The notes under the pieces are model-generated. The model was not told the origin of the DNA, ran no database searches, and worked only from the letters and a program-made list of their open reading frames with translations. From Stereocaulon alpinum (taxonomy: Eukaryota > Ascomycota > Lecanoromycetes > Lecanorales > Stereocaulaceae): a DNA stretch of 64,000 nucleotides. Shown here in pieces: positions 1 through 10,329 of the stretch; positions within the stretch are counted from its first letter, which is position 1; each line of letters begins with the position of its first letter. The translations under genes were made by a program, and so were the position numbers. The stretch is from positions 62,001 to 126,000 of the forward strand of contig JAEUBA010000047.1 of NCBI GenBank assembly GCA_018257865.1, in the 5' to 3' direction.

Positions 1-342
1 AAGCATGCGAGAATTGCACTCTACTGCTTGCGTCATCGTTGTACCGCCGGATAATCGATGTCAGTATTCAAAAGAGATGTCTGGCATTGATTGATGTCCG
101 GTCGATGAAGTTGACGATGATATCGTGGGACGTGCGCCGAGAACAACTTTCCTAGACGAGGGTTGAAGATGGTGGACGGTGGCATGGACGAAGTACCTAA
201 TACTGTCCTGAGTTTCACTAGCAACAATTCGACAGGCTCAAATTCCGAGAGTGATTAGTCCGATGTTGTAGGGTGATGGCGTCCATCAAATGTAATCTGA
301 GCCGCGAGATATTGCCTCTCAATACCACGATTCTAGGGTCAA
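1..342. other. No gene recognised
   Basis: The flank downstream of the F-box-like pseudogene. I see short overlapping reading frames on both strands but no family motif or convincing start. Confidence 0.4.
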
Positions 343-1002
343 TCAATTCCTCTTGAAATAGTAGTCGCCTACCAAGGTGCGAATGTTTCGGTAACGGCTG
401 TGGAGGCACTCCCTCATCAGATCACTCGTCGGCTTTCTACCGTCATCGTCCACCTCGATGATAAAGGAGCTCGGCAGCTGATGGACAATGTATTGCAGGA
501 AAGCCCTGAGGCGTACCATCCACTCTTCCATATCCAGCTCCAACGAGAAGATTGCTTTGTTCGGGCTAGCGTGCAAAGGCTGTTGAGCCATGATTGACAA
601 GTGACTTAAGCCGGCAAGAATGGGAGACCATAGCGTAGGGTCCAACATTTCAGCGTAATCAGCACAATAAGGTTGCATAATAACCTCTATTTTCCGCATT
701 CTTCGTAGGTTGGCTTCTGTAAACACTTCTTGAGGGTCGAATCCTCCACCTCCGGGAAGAAAGACTCGGAAGACGTTCTCACCGTAGAGAACGTCTATAG
801 CCTCAAGTCCGACGGTTTTGGACACAAGTAGAAGGCTCTTCTTGATGTCGAGGAGACCGCGTTCAGACAAGTTCTCTGATTCCATAGAGTTTATGCTACT
901 GAGTCTGATGGGATCCTCGCGCACAAGACAGTATTAATAGATGTGCAGTCGGATCTCCACAGGGATTTCAAGCAAACCAATGGGCGGTTTCGAAGATGGC
1001 AT
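343..1002 (-). pseudogene. F-box-like/DUF fungal protein interrupted by one nonsense codon
   Basis: Read from an ATG at 1002, the frame gives MPSSKPPIGLLEIPVEIRLHIY, then TAA at 934-936, then YCLVREDPIRL and on for about 190 residues to a stop at 343. The start resembles the 'LLELPxEIRxxIY' opening of a large class of fungal F-box/DUF proteins. The motif 'VSKTVGLEAIDVLYGENVFRV' (residues about 60-80) is the usual second signature. The expected residue at the stop is probably Gln, so CAA to TAA, a C-to-T change in a CpA context, fits RIP or simple drift. No other lesion is visible, so the event looks recent. The downstream part could in principle start at Met 885, but it would lose the F-box-like segment. 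The family assignment comes from pattern recognition and the function is unknown. Confidence 0.7.
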
Positions 1003-1713
1003 GATCTTGATGATATGTTGTCGGTGCCGAAGGAAATTGTCTGAGAGAATGACGCTGAGGAGAAAGAAGGAAGCAGGAGACGAAGTTGGTGTCCGACAAG
1101 GGAATATATTTGCGGATGTCTGGATTGGGGGCCGAACCTACCCTAAGCGCTAAGGGCCCCGCTATACCTAAACCGCCTTAGGGTACTCCAGGGCGACTTG
1201 GGCGGGGCTTCATTGCACCGCAACGGGCTGCAAGATGTCGTTCCCCATGAGTACAGTACTAAGGCGTTCGCTTCGGTATTCTTTTAGTGTGCACACGCTG
1301 TCAGTGCTACTACTACTGTACGAGGATTGGGGTTCGCAGGGCGGACTTTCGCTGTTGTCCGCAATCACAGATAGGTACGGATGAAGAGTGCGACAACACC
1401 ATTGCCCTTGAAGCCCCACGCATCCACGAGTACGACGATCCAGTCTTGACATTATTCCTACAATGGCTCATTGCGATCAGGTAGCAAGATTCAGATACCC
1501 ACGGTGGCCTCCTTATCATCTCAAGATGGACTTGGAGCTTGTCCGACCACCTCGTCCCTTCAAGATATACTCTCCTTTCTTTCGGAACACCTCCCAGTCA
1601 ACAGGCGCATCGCAAAGTTGTGACCCCCTAAAGCTCCCCTTCTATCACCCCACAGAGACGCCCCCTTTAAGTCAACAAAGATACACTCGTACATACATCC
1701 TACATTCGCTGCC
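1003..1713. other. Intergenic, one perfect 9-bp inverted repeat
   Basis: TACCCTAAG at 1139-1147 is repeated inverted as CTTAGGGTA at 1177-1185, inside a GC-rich patch (1131-1215) that differs from its surroundings and may be a repeat relic. No gene is seen. Confidence 0.35.
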
Positions 1714-3100
1714 ATGGGCGAACAACACCAGACAGCCGACGCTGAGAAAGTCGTCGAATCCTGGACACCCTCCATACCAGCTCCCACGAATTCAGCGATG
1801 ATGCTTGGAAAGACTCCTTCATACCCTGATGCCGACCTGGAACGTGAGGACAGATCGGTGGAACAGGCTACAGAGCAGCCTTCAATCGGTCAACAGATCG
1901 AGCAGAACTTTCCAAGCACAACACGATTGGTTCCAATTGTTGTTGCGCTCTAAATGAACCCCTTCCTTGTTGCTATCGTTAATCAACCCACTCTACCGTA
2001 TCTCTTCTCAGCCAGCTAACATATCTCTAGGACCGCACGATCATTGCGACAGCCATTCCCCGCATAACAGATGACTTCCACTCACTCGGCGACGTTGGCT
2101 GGTAAAGCTCTGCCTACATGCTGACAGGCTGCTCCCTCCAACTCCTCACCGGCCGAATCTACACATTCTACAATCCCAAATACGTCTTGCTTACCTTCAT
2201 CGTCCTCTTGGTCCTTTTCGTCTTGCTACTATCTACTTTCATAGCTATTCAAGTTTGGAAGAAAGAGACCGCTACAATTTCGCCTCGCATTATCACAAAG
2301 CGCAGCATAGCCGCTGGTATGTGGTGGCAATTCAGCGTAGGCTCTTCAATGATTACAGTACTCTACTACATTCCCGTTTAGCTCCAGGCAATCAAGGCAT
2401 ATAGCGCTGTTGAGTCCGGGATTGACACTTTACCACTGATCCTAGGTCTATCCGTCATCAGTATCTTAAACGGAGCTTTGATATCGCGTGTAGGGTATTA
2501 CGTACCTTTTATGATTGCCAATGGTGTCGTCATATCCACAGGTGCTGGTCTCATCACCACATTCATACCCTCAACAGGCCATTCGAAGTGGATCGGTTAT
2601 CAAGTCATATTTCAAGTCGGTTTGGATCTTCGTATGCAGCAGGCGACTCTGGCGGCCCAGGCAGTCCTCGCGCGGAAAGATGCCCAACGGGAATTGCCCT
2701 GATCATGTTTTGCCAACAACTTGGAGGTGCTATCTTTGCATCAATCGGCCAGAATGTCTTTGTGAATGAGCTCGACAATAGGCTGCGGCCTATATCCGGC
2801 ATCAACCCAGCCGTTGTCGTTAACAACGGTGCCATAGAGATCAGGAACCTTGTAAATCCCGCATTGCTGGGCAAGGTGCTAGCAGCTTACAACGGAGCAT
2901 TGACGAAGACTTTCACCGCTGCTTCAGTCATGGCATGCTTGTCGCTGATCGGAGCACTGAGCATGGAGTGGAAGAATATCAAAGGTATGAAGCATGGAGG
3001 CCCAGGTAAAGGACCTGCCAAGCCTGGTGCGGCAGAATCAAGCCAGACCAAAGAGGTCGACCCTGAAAAAAGTCATACCAAGGATGTCGAGGCAGCATGA
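1714..3100 (+). pseudogene. Decayed DHA2-type MFS multidrug transporter
   Basis: Exon 1 (1714-1977) and exon 2 (from 2031), joined across a 53-nt intron with a CTAAC branch point, read into the DHA2 signature 'DRTIIATAIPRITDDF'. Later segments match the C-terminal half of this family: GYYVPFMIANGV, HSKWIGYQV, PTGIALIMFCQQLGGAIF and GQNVFVNEL. The gene is broken by in-frame stops at 1951-1953, 2103-2105 and 2379-2381. It is also broken by a 1-base frameshift near 2680-2684 inside the 'VPTG' motif and by a large internal deletion near 2195-2210, where 'GRIYTFYNPKYVLL' runs straight into the late 'FIAIQVWKKETA' segment, losing roughly TM3 to TM6. The stop at 2379 replaces an expected Trp (TGG to TAG), a RIP-type change. 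The product would have been a proton-coupled drug exporter of the plasma membrane. Confidence 0.85.
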
Positions 3101-3971
3101 GTGGAAGACGTCGTAGGCATCGTAGGCGTCTAGGCGCGAGTTAAATGTCACGGTAAGGTATAAGCAATGGAAGTCGAAGAAGAGACCCCATTCTACTCAA
3201 TCAAGGTACCTACTGTCATAACTTTAGAATCGTCAATTTGTGCCACAAACAGAATACTTCCTCGCCAACTCTATCATTTCGGCTTTCGTTACGAAGTGCT
3301 TTCAACTAAGATTCCGACATACTATCCAGTTCAGTAATACATAATCCCTCATAATGTACATCTATTACAGAGATGACGACTTTTGTGTGGTCAAATGACG
3401 ATTACATTGTTGAATGTTACCAACATCTTGATCTGTCGTATTCCCGACGGGCATTCGATCAATTAGTCTGATCTTTCTTCTGGTATGAGGCGAGAAAAGC
3501 CTCGACGCGCCCTCAAGCGCCATGACTGGCTAAATCAGCACGATGCTCCTTCTAGGACAAATGAAAGCTTATGAAGCATCACGCATGCGGGGACAGCACG
3601 TAACTCAGCACTACGATGATATCTCATTCGACTGGACGATGCTATCGGAGTGTTTGCTCTTTGTTTGCCACCAAGTCTGACAAGATCCTCTCCTTCTCCA
3701 GTTCTGACAAAGGAAGGGATTGTTCGCAGGTAAGGTCATTGTCGGCAAACAACCATCCATCGAACGATGACTGGGAGTGCAAACAAGCAGCAGCGAAGCG
3801 ACAAAGCAACAAAGCCTCTGTCCCTTACAACGTAGACATTGCCTCTCAAAGTCCTCTCGATGCCTTTTCCCAGTCTCAGTCTCAGTCTCCTCACCACGTC
3901 AAAGACCAAGGACTACTCCCCATACGGACCAAGCACACAGCATACAAGTTCAAACATACTAACCTCAAACC
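3101..3971. other. Intergenic / 5' region of the MGC protein gene
   Basis: No gene is seen. Pyrimidine-rich sequence with a CAGTCT triplication (about 3871-3890) lies just upstream of the next start codon and is probably its 5' leader. The overlapping frame at 3616-4137 is treated as a shadow. Confidence 0.4.
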
Positions 3972-4571
3972 ATGGGCTGCACACCTTCCAAACCCTCCAA
4001 ATCCCCCCAGAAGCAAATCTCCCACCCCATACACACCCAATCCACCACTAACAAGTCCACTCACCCCTCCACCCGCCGCACCCTCTACCAATCTCCCCAC
4101 CACGTCCCCCGCCCCGCCAGCGAAAGAGCTCGCATGAACACCAGACCCCTCCCCCTCCTGCCCTCCAAGGCCGAACTCCGCTCCAAAGGCCAACTAGACC
4201 TCCACGGCAAAATAATGATAAACCCACATCCAACCTGGAACGGGAAGAAAACCATGCCGCGCCCCTACCCTGGCCAGGCCATCACGCGGAAACCAGTCCC
4301 CGCGTCGTCGTCGAAGCCTGCTATACCTGTCAAAGCACCGGGTCATGCGGCGAGGGCTATACGTGTGCAGCAACAGCAACAGCGCAAAGCTGTTCCAGCA
4401 CCTGCTGCTAAATCTGCGCAACAAGTTCCAAGAGAAATTAAGAGGGTAGCTGCTAATCATAATCAGCAAAAGGTGGCGTTTTTGGATGGGAAGTGGGTTC
4501 CGGCTAGGGAGGTTATGAGGGGGAAGGGGGGGAAGGAGAGGAAGGTTGTTCATGCTGGGGGGTGGTTTTGA
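3972..4571 (+). CDS. Small basic protein with N-terminal MGC acylation signal
   Basis: A 199-residue protein starting MGCTPSKPSK. Gly2 followed by Ser at position 6 and Lys at 7 matches the N-myristoylation consensus, and Cys3 is placed for palmitoylation, the dual signal known from Src-type kinases and G-alpha proteins. The rest is Pro/Ser/Lys-rich and very basic, with a Q5 run near residue 134 and 'KVAFLDGKWVPAREVMRGKGGK' near the C-terminus. No catalytic domain or membrane segment is visible. The start sits in a good Kozak context (ACCATGG). I infer a peripheral plasma-membrane protein held by lipid and positive charge. The gene has no recognised partner nearby and its function is unknown. 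Confidence 0.65.
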   Translation: MGCTPSKPSKSPQKQISHPIHTQSTTNKSTHPSTRRTLYQSPHHVPRPASERARMNTRPLPLLPSKAELRSKGQLDLHGKIMINPHPTWNGKKTMPRPYPGQAITRKPVPASSSKPAIPVKAPGHAARAIRVQQQQQRKAVPAPAAKSAQQVPREIKRVAANHNQQKVAFLDGKWVPAREVMRGKGGKERKVVHAGGWF

Positions 4572-5767
4572 TGGGGGGGAGATGATTGGGGGGAATTTGA
4601 CTAAAGGGGCTTTTTTTGCTGCTGCTGTGCGCGCGGGTCGTTTTTTGGTTTGATTTCGCTTTATTGGGAGCAGACGTGATGAGAGATGAGAGACGGTTTT
4701 ATGAGGAATGAGGAATGAGGAATGAGGATACGATGGAATGTTGTAAGTTTGAGCTAGTGACTTTTTGTGAGGTTTCTCGTTGGCGAGGTTGCCAGATCGT
4801 GACGGCGTCATTGTTCATGTCAGCATTTGAAGCTAGCGTCGTGCGGTGTGGTGCATGATAGGCGGAAATAGGTCCTCGACGGTCGTAACGACTGTCTGTC
4901 TAGCGATAGTTGCTTGGTTTTTCTTTTCGGTTCTACCGGTATATTCGGCAGACATAGATTGAGAGCCTAGCTACCTACCACGTTAGTACGCATCCATCTT
5001 CGCAAGAGCCATTCTTAGTAAAGATAGCTGGGGATAAACGCTGCTTGTAGGATCCTTGATAGCCGCTCAACTTCTGTCTTTATCTCCATCACTATGCTCG
5101 GCAGACACAGTGTTGAGAGCCTAGCTACCACGTCAGTCTGATTTCGTCTTTACAGAAGCCGGCGTTGAGAGATTCAATTCGGGATGAATGCTGCATATCA
5201 GACTTTGTCCTCTACCCTGAAAATCAAGTAGTGGTGATAGGGTTCAAAGACGATTACTCGCTGTTGCAGAAGAAAGGGATGCGGTGTCATCAGTATATCC
5301 CTCCAGAAACTCTCTGCCTGAGCTGACTTCGTCCAAGATCCAGGTAGGTACTCGCATGTCATAGAAGGCTTGTTGGTCATGGAAGCGTATAAGCTGACGA
5401 TGGCAACGAAATGATGGTAAGCAGTTTCATTTGCAAATGCCATTCAACGAGACTTGTGACTCTAGGTACTGTTACCTTTGCCGATACTTTGTATTGGAGG
5501 CCATCACTGCCACGTTGTATGATTGTTGAACAGCTCGTCATCATACAGTATCGTAACATCCTCGATTACGCTCAGATGCTGTATCGTACTTTCCTCAACC
5601 TAGAGACGCTCTTTCCACTCTTGCCTTACTGGTGAATCAAGACACATAAAGTGGTACTTCCCCCTTCCTTTTTCTTCTCCTCCCTTACACATCATTTAGC
5701 TTATTCAAATTGGCAGTCTTCCCATCTCTATCTCAGTATTTCGACACAAATCACCAACGTACGAGTC
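4572..5767. other. Intergenic with minisatellite and duplicated segment
   Basis: A GGAATGA-type minisatellite (four units) lies at 4701-4729. A segment starting at about 4947 (GGCAGACA...GAGAGCCTAGCTACC...) is repeated imperfectly from about 5099, a spacing of about 153 bp. No gene is seen; the last ~100 bp should hold the promoter of the SET gene. Confidence 0.45.
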
Positions 5768-6667
5768 ATGGACGCCGCTGACATGCTCACGCCTGATGCA
5801 AGCCCACCTTCCATCAATGCAACCACACCCATAACTGATACAATACCAAACATCCTCATCAAACCCTCAATTGCCTCACCAATATTCCCGGGAACATTCG
5901 CAGCCAGGGACCTTTCCGAAGGTACACTCATATTAACTGACGAGGTTCTTCTCGATGGCATCGATTACCGCGATCGTGCTGCCTTTTACAGCAAATACAG
6001 CAAGCTATCCAAGGATGAGAAGCAACTTTTTGCCAAGTTCTCACCACCTGGAAATCGGGACCCCTGGGTCACCTACCAGTTAAGACTTCAGCATTACGAT
6101 AATCCCCACAAAACATCTGGCATCTTCCCTCGGACAGCCCACGTCACCCATTCTTCCTGGCCGAATGCTTACTTCGCCTGGAATGCAACAATCGGCCGTG
6201 GTACCATACACGCTATCCGTGAAATTGCCACTGGGGAAGAGATATCCATCAGCTACTGCGACCCACTGCTTAGCTTTGCCGAGCAAATGAAGAAACTGGC
6301 CCCTTACCCCTTCAGTACTGTATTTGATCAAGCCAACGAAGAACGACTTAGTGAAATAAGGCGCCTCAAAAGCCAAATCAAGTGGCCTTGCATAACGTCG
6401 CCGGAGGAGTTCGATGATCTCCAAATGGTAATTCTCATGCTTGATCTGGACTTTTTGTGGTCGCTGGACTTGGCGGACCTCTACCGTCGCGCAGCAGCAT
6501 GGTCTGATCGGAAAAAAGACCACAAACAGGCTGTACTCTTCGCTCAGAAGGGGCTCAATGTTGTGCGTGTATGCGTTGGGTCTAATTCGGAGCATTACAC
6601 CAAGATGGAAAAATTTGTGCTGCTTGTTGAAGAGGCTAGGCTAGGAGCGCTCAGGCCAATTTGGTAG
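5768..6667 (+). CDS. SET-domain protein with divergent NHSC motif
   Basis: A 299-residue single-exon protein. The start at 5768 (MDAADMLTPD) is chosen because the open frame upstream to 5651 has only non-ATG starts. A SET-like domain runs from about residue 30 ('PIFPGTFAARDLSEGTLILTDE') to 165. It includes 'HVTHSSWPNAYFAWN' (residues 125-139), the equivalent of NHSCxPN, and 'AIREIATGEEISISYCD' with the predicted active-site Tyr163. The usual RINHSC is changed to VTHSS. The helical C-terminal part (about 200-299) resembles the tail of fungal SMYD/SET5-like proteins. There is no MYND finger. The family transfers methyl groups from S-adenosylmethionine to lysine, but the altered motif makes activity uncertain. 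Confidence 0.8.
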   Translation: MDAADMLTPDASPPSINATTPITDTIPNILIKPSIASPIFPGTFAARDLSEGTLILTDEVLLDGIDYRDRAAFYSKYSKLSKDEKQLFAKFSPPGNRDPWVTYQLRLQHYDNPHKTSGIFPRTAHVTHSSWPNAYFAWNATIGRGTIHAIREIATGEEISISYCDPLLSFAEQMKKLAPYPFSTVFDQANEERLSEIRRLKSQIKWPCITSPEEFDDLQMVILMLDLDFLWSLDLADLYRRAAAWSDRKKDHKQAVLFAQKGLNVVRVCVGSNSEHYTKMEKFVLLVEEARLGALRPIW

Positions 6668-7906
6668 CCGGAGAACAAGATACCTCGTCTCATTCATTAT
6701 CTTTGATACTGGAAGTACATGTTTAAATCAGTATCGAGCCGTTACGAATCGTATCCCTTCAAATTATATCCATCCAAAACAAAAGACCTGACAACACAAT
6801 TTGAGCGCAATGTTCGGTTTGCTCAACCTTGGTCTCATGAAGTTTAACTTCTCTTCTGGCAGGCGCGTCTGAGAGCTCGATGCTGCCCAAAGCATGAGGA
6901 TGTATATGTGACAGATTCACGTTTGATTATACGCAAATCGTTACTGCCTACCGTAGCTTATGTTAAGCTACTCGTTGATCATCTACCGTTTTTTTAATGA
7001 ACAGGTGGATAATGAACATGAAGTGGCACATGTTTTCAAATAAATGCTAGGACACCTTTGGCAGACTTCACAAAATAACAACGAGTGGAAGCGTTTAGTG
7101 CTCCTCTGGTTAGGGTGGGAAGTAGCGTAATAAGGCTCTATAAAGATTTATTGGTTAGCCGAATCTTCAGCTCTAGACCTCTGCTCATCGCTGCTATAGG
7201 CCTGGGCTGATACCACCTGCTGCTAACAGGTAGTAAGAAGAAGGCTTATTATCGAAAACCCTTTCCGTCCATATGATAGGAGACCTAGGGTATAGTAGCA
7301 AGAGCTATCTATCCAAAAGATATACACAGGCGTGGGTGGGCGGAGCAAGCTTGTAGCTCAGACGCGCGAAAATGGTAGCAAAGGGGTGAAGAACGAAAAG
7401 GACTGAGGAGCAAAAGTGAATAGTAATCCCTACTAATACGACTGCGTCGATCCCTAATCTACCGAGCGCGCCGGTGGCAGCTAGATACCACCAGCGACGG
7501 TGCTATCGAGCACTAACTACCAGCTAGTGACAATTAGATATGGACTTTGAAACAATGTGCGGTTCTTGAACCTGAACAGACCATATGTTTCAGGTCTCAA
7601 TAGTAGATACTTCACTAACGAAGCTAGGAGAATACCCCAGCCATCTACGAAGAGCTTGAGGCGATAGTGTCTTATCAGTTGAGTCGAAAAGGGTCGATCA
7701 GCTGGAGAAGTGAAGTGGCGGTTTTCTTGGAGTTTTGCGGGTTTCTTTCTGCAGCTTAGGTCTTTGTGTGCTATGTCTGATCCGATCTAGTGTTCGCCAT
7801 ATATATAAAAGAGGATTGATTGGCAGTGGTAGTCTGGGCTGGATGCAGCTATTACTATCTCACTTGCAACCTAGTTCGAATGCGCCCACCCATCAAAAAT
7901 GTCATC
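6668..7906. other. Intergenic with TA-rich repeat-like stretch
   Basis: About 7100-7520 is rich in TAG/CTA trinucleotides and unlike the neighbouring unique DNA; it may be the relic of a RIP-mutated repeat. A TATA-like run (atatataaaag) is at about 7799-7810 on the plus strand with no plausible gene behind it. No coding gene is recognised. Confidence 0.35.
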
Positions 7907-8287
7907 TCAAACATGACGCGGAACAGCCTCAATACCTCGAGGTCTCACACGCTGGCCCCCCGGATGCACGATCCCGAACCACGCCGCATAAACAGCCAGC
8001 GGATCAATCCACCAATTTCCTAACCCACGCACGACTTTCCTGCCGACGCTCGCTTGAGCAGGGATCGGTATCAGCGCCGCTCGTGGAGCTACGTTCTGGA
8101 CCATTATCGGTGCTTGTGATAGGACTGGTGTTGGTGTTTGGGTTGAGGTGTCGGAGGGGATGGGGGACGTAGGATTGGTGTCGAGGTTTGTGGAGTCGGT
8201 AGAGGGGTTGGGGGAGGTGGGGTTTGGGGTGGGTTTGCTGTAGGTGGGTAAAGGGATGTGGGAGGTCGTTTTGCTGGGTGCGGACAT
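7907..8287 (-). CDS. Small hypothetical protein, Ser/Thr/Pro-rich
   Basis: A 126-residue frame starting MSAPSKTTSH with adenine at -3. Residues 1-60 are a Ser/Thr/Pro/Asn-rich low-complexity region. The C-terminal half contains 'GNWWIDPLAVYAAWFGIVHP' (about 90-109), a short aromatic segment that could be a membrane-associated helix, followed by a basic tail. I do not recognise the family. Competing frames on the other strand are of similar length, so this call rests on the start context and the non-random C-terminal half. Confidence 0.4.
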   Translation of the reverse strand: MSAPSKTTSHIPLPTYSKPTPNPTSPNPSTDSTNLDTNPTSPIPSDTSTQTPTPVLSQAPIMVQNVAPRAALIPIPAQASVGRKVVRGLGNWWIDPLAVYAAWFGIVHPGGQRVRPRGIEAVPRHV

Positions 8288-9433
8288 GTTCTTGTTTTAA
8301 GGGGACGAACAGGGAGGGTTGGAGTGTTTGGTGGGGTGTAAGAGTTGATATCTGGGGTTTGGAGTGTGGGGAGGGGTGTATATGTCGGTGTGATTCTGGG
8401 GTAAGAGAAAGGTGGAGACAGCTTATGTGAGCGGCATCTGGCGGATTGAACGATCGGGCTTATGTGAGCGGTATCTGGCGGATGGAACGATCGGAGGTGG
8501 CTGCAAGGCTGCATATGAACCATGGCTCATGAGTGGAAGCGTGTATTGACTTTGCTGGCTTGGCGTCAGTGTAGGCAAATGTGATATTGAAGGTTTTCAA
8601 ATTCAGGCCTTGTAGTGGAGGGGACATTCAAAACCTCTTCCTCTTCTCAAAAATCATCCACATTATCAACCTTGAAGATGTTGTAAGCGTATCGCATTCG
8701 GCTCGTTAGGAAGGTACGAAGATCGAGGCATAGAGAACAGTACGGGCGTTGACCGCTGTCTCCTAGCCATTCCGAAACCTTAGATAATGGACCGCAAGAC
8801 GTGAAAGAAGAAAAGACTTACAAGACCGCTGATGTAGTGGCGGCCGTGCTAAGATTACTTATTACAACATTGAGTGAGATGCTGAGGCTTAGTCAAGTTT
8901 GAGGTACATACCTTGACAGTGGCCAGCACTTTTCAGCCAAGCATGAAGTCATAAAGGCTGCTTGTCAAACGCTGAGTAAAAGCTTATCGTTCACATGGTT
9001 TCAACAGATGAGTAGGCATTCAGTACGGGAAGCATGGTGACGGCAGGGACCCGTGATGAGGCTGTCGTGGAAGGAGGTAGGATTGTGGGAAAGGCTTTCG
9101 ACGGTGATGATTTGATCATAGCGGCGAAGTCATTACCTTAGATCGACTGAGAGATGGTTAGTAGTAAGTAGCTGAGGCAATTGCCATGGGCTCCTAGTCC
9201 AATGCAACCAGCTGACAGAAATACTCATTCTAATCTCTTGAAAAGGGCAACGTCAGGAGCTTTTACAGTCGAGATATTGCTCGAACATTACAAGCAGAGG
9301 TCTGAGCCATGTAAAACGCAACAGTGGACTGCGTATTGATATGCTTGCCACATAGATCTACGACCATACTATATTATGAGGGCCGCAGTGCCAGTAAGGA
9401 TGGGAAAGATATCGGCTTCTCTCCGGCTAGAAG
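8288..9433. other. Intergenic
   Basis: An imperfect direct repeat (tgtgagcggcatctggcgga / tgtgagcggtatctggcgga) lies at about 8425-8485. Otherwise no gene or clear element is seen. Confidence 0.35.
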
Positions 9434-9626
9434 GGTTCACCGCCCTAGCGGCCATTTGTAAGGCTGAAGCGTAGAACAGCCCTAGAGAGGCCCCTAAGAT
9501 AGTCATTTGGGCGACGAATCCGGTGCCCGAAACCTGCCGTTCTCGCGCTTGGAAGGCGAGCTCCGGGGCGGTCTTCAAGGGTCGCCGAGCTTCAGCCCTA
9601 TAGATGGCCGTTAGGGGGGTAAAACC
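9434..9626. mobile_element. Palindromic-ended MITE-like element, copy 1
   Basis: A 193-bp unit whose ends are imperfect inverted repeats of about 37 bp. The left end (9434-9470, starting GGTTCACCGCCCTAGCGGCC) matches the reverse complement of the right end (9589-9626). Its reverse complement aligns over about 165 bp with 37605-37770, roughly 70% by eye, so this is a dispersed family. No transposase is encoded. A frame of 105 codons crosses it on the minus strand and is regarded as fortuitous. Confidence 0.65.
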
Positions 9627-10329
9627 TTTTAAGAACGTCCATCCTCTCTTCTTCAACGACTTACCTACCTTACAAGTGATGAGCACCTATTCAGCCTTTT
9701 CTTGTGTGCTGGGCTGGCTGTGTTACGTAAATCTGGGGCATGGATCGTATTTCACGTGCACAAAGATGTCTCCTGGCACTTTTACGTTTCATATGCCATA
9801 TCCCAAGATGAACAAAATGTAAGACTCTTATTAACGACGCAGCTTCTGGCAGTATATACCAGCCTGACGACGTCTTTCCACTAACTAGTCTCATCTTGCA
9901 TGTTATGGCGATCCTATCAGCTTGTTTCCCTTGAGAGTATGTCCTTAGGCTGCATGGGTGAACCGCATAGCCTGACTAGTATGCCAGAGGCCAGTCTAAT
10001 TCCCTCAAACCGTCTCGTTATCATATTCTCATGCGCAGACTTCGGAGAGTCGTCCTTGGCGCCCTCATATGCAGTCTACCTCAAATTTTCTACATGTGAT
10101 TTTCGAAGTTCTACCATAAAAACCTGCCCATCTCCCTTCCTACAATGTTCTTTTAACATACCAGAACAAATCTTGACCACACCCCACACTCAAAGCGAAC
10201 AAACCTTGACCACACCTTACACTCAAAGCGGCCAACGCATACGTCAACTTATCTGCACAACAATCTGCTTGCATACTATCTTACCTGAACAACAATCCAC
10301 TCAAATCAAAGAGTACTCAGAAAGTCAAT
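9627..10329. other. Intergenic / promoter of the secreted protein gene
   Basis: No gene is seen on the evidence available. The overlapping frame 9900-10403 reads through the promoter and into the next gene in another phase and is discarded. The region contains the 33-bp tandem duplication described separately. Confidence 0.4.
10168..10233 (+). repeat. 33-bp tandem duplication in promoter/5' UTR
   Basis: Two adjacent 33-bp units (10168-10200 and 10201-10233), each with the core TTGACCACACC and ACTCAAAGCG, differ at a few positions. They end 96 bp before the start codon of the secreted protein gene and could duplicate a regulatory site. Confidence 0.75.

Noticed and set aside
3616..4137. 173-codon plus-strand frame overlapping the MGC protein gene
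   Set aside because: It is Pro/Ser-rich in another phase of the same CT-rich DNA. The 3972 frame has the better start context and a meaningful N-terminus.
9369..9686. 105-codon minus-strand frame
   Set aside because: It covers the palindromic element and a diverged copy elsewhere does not keep the frame.
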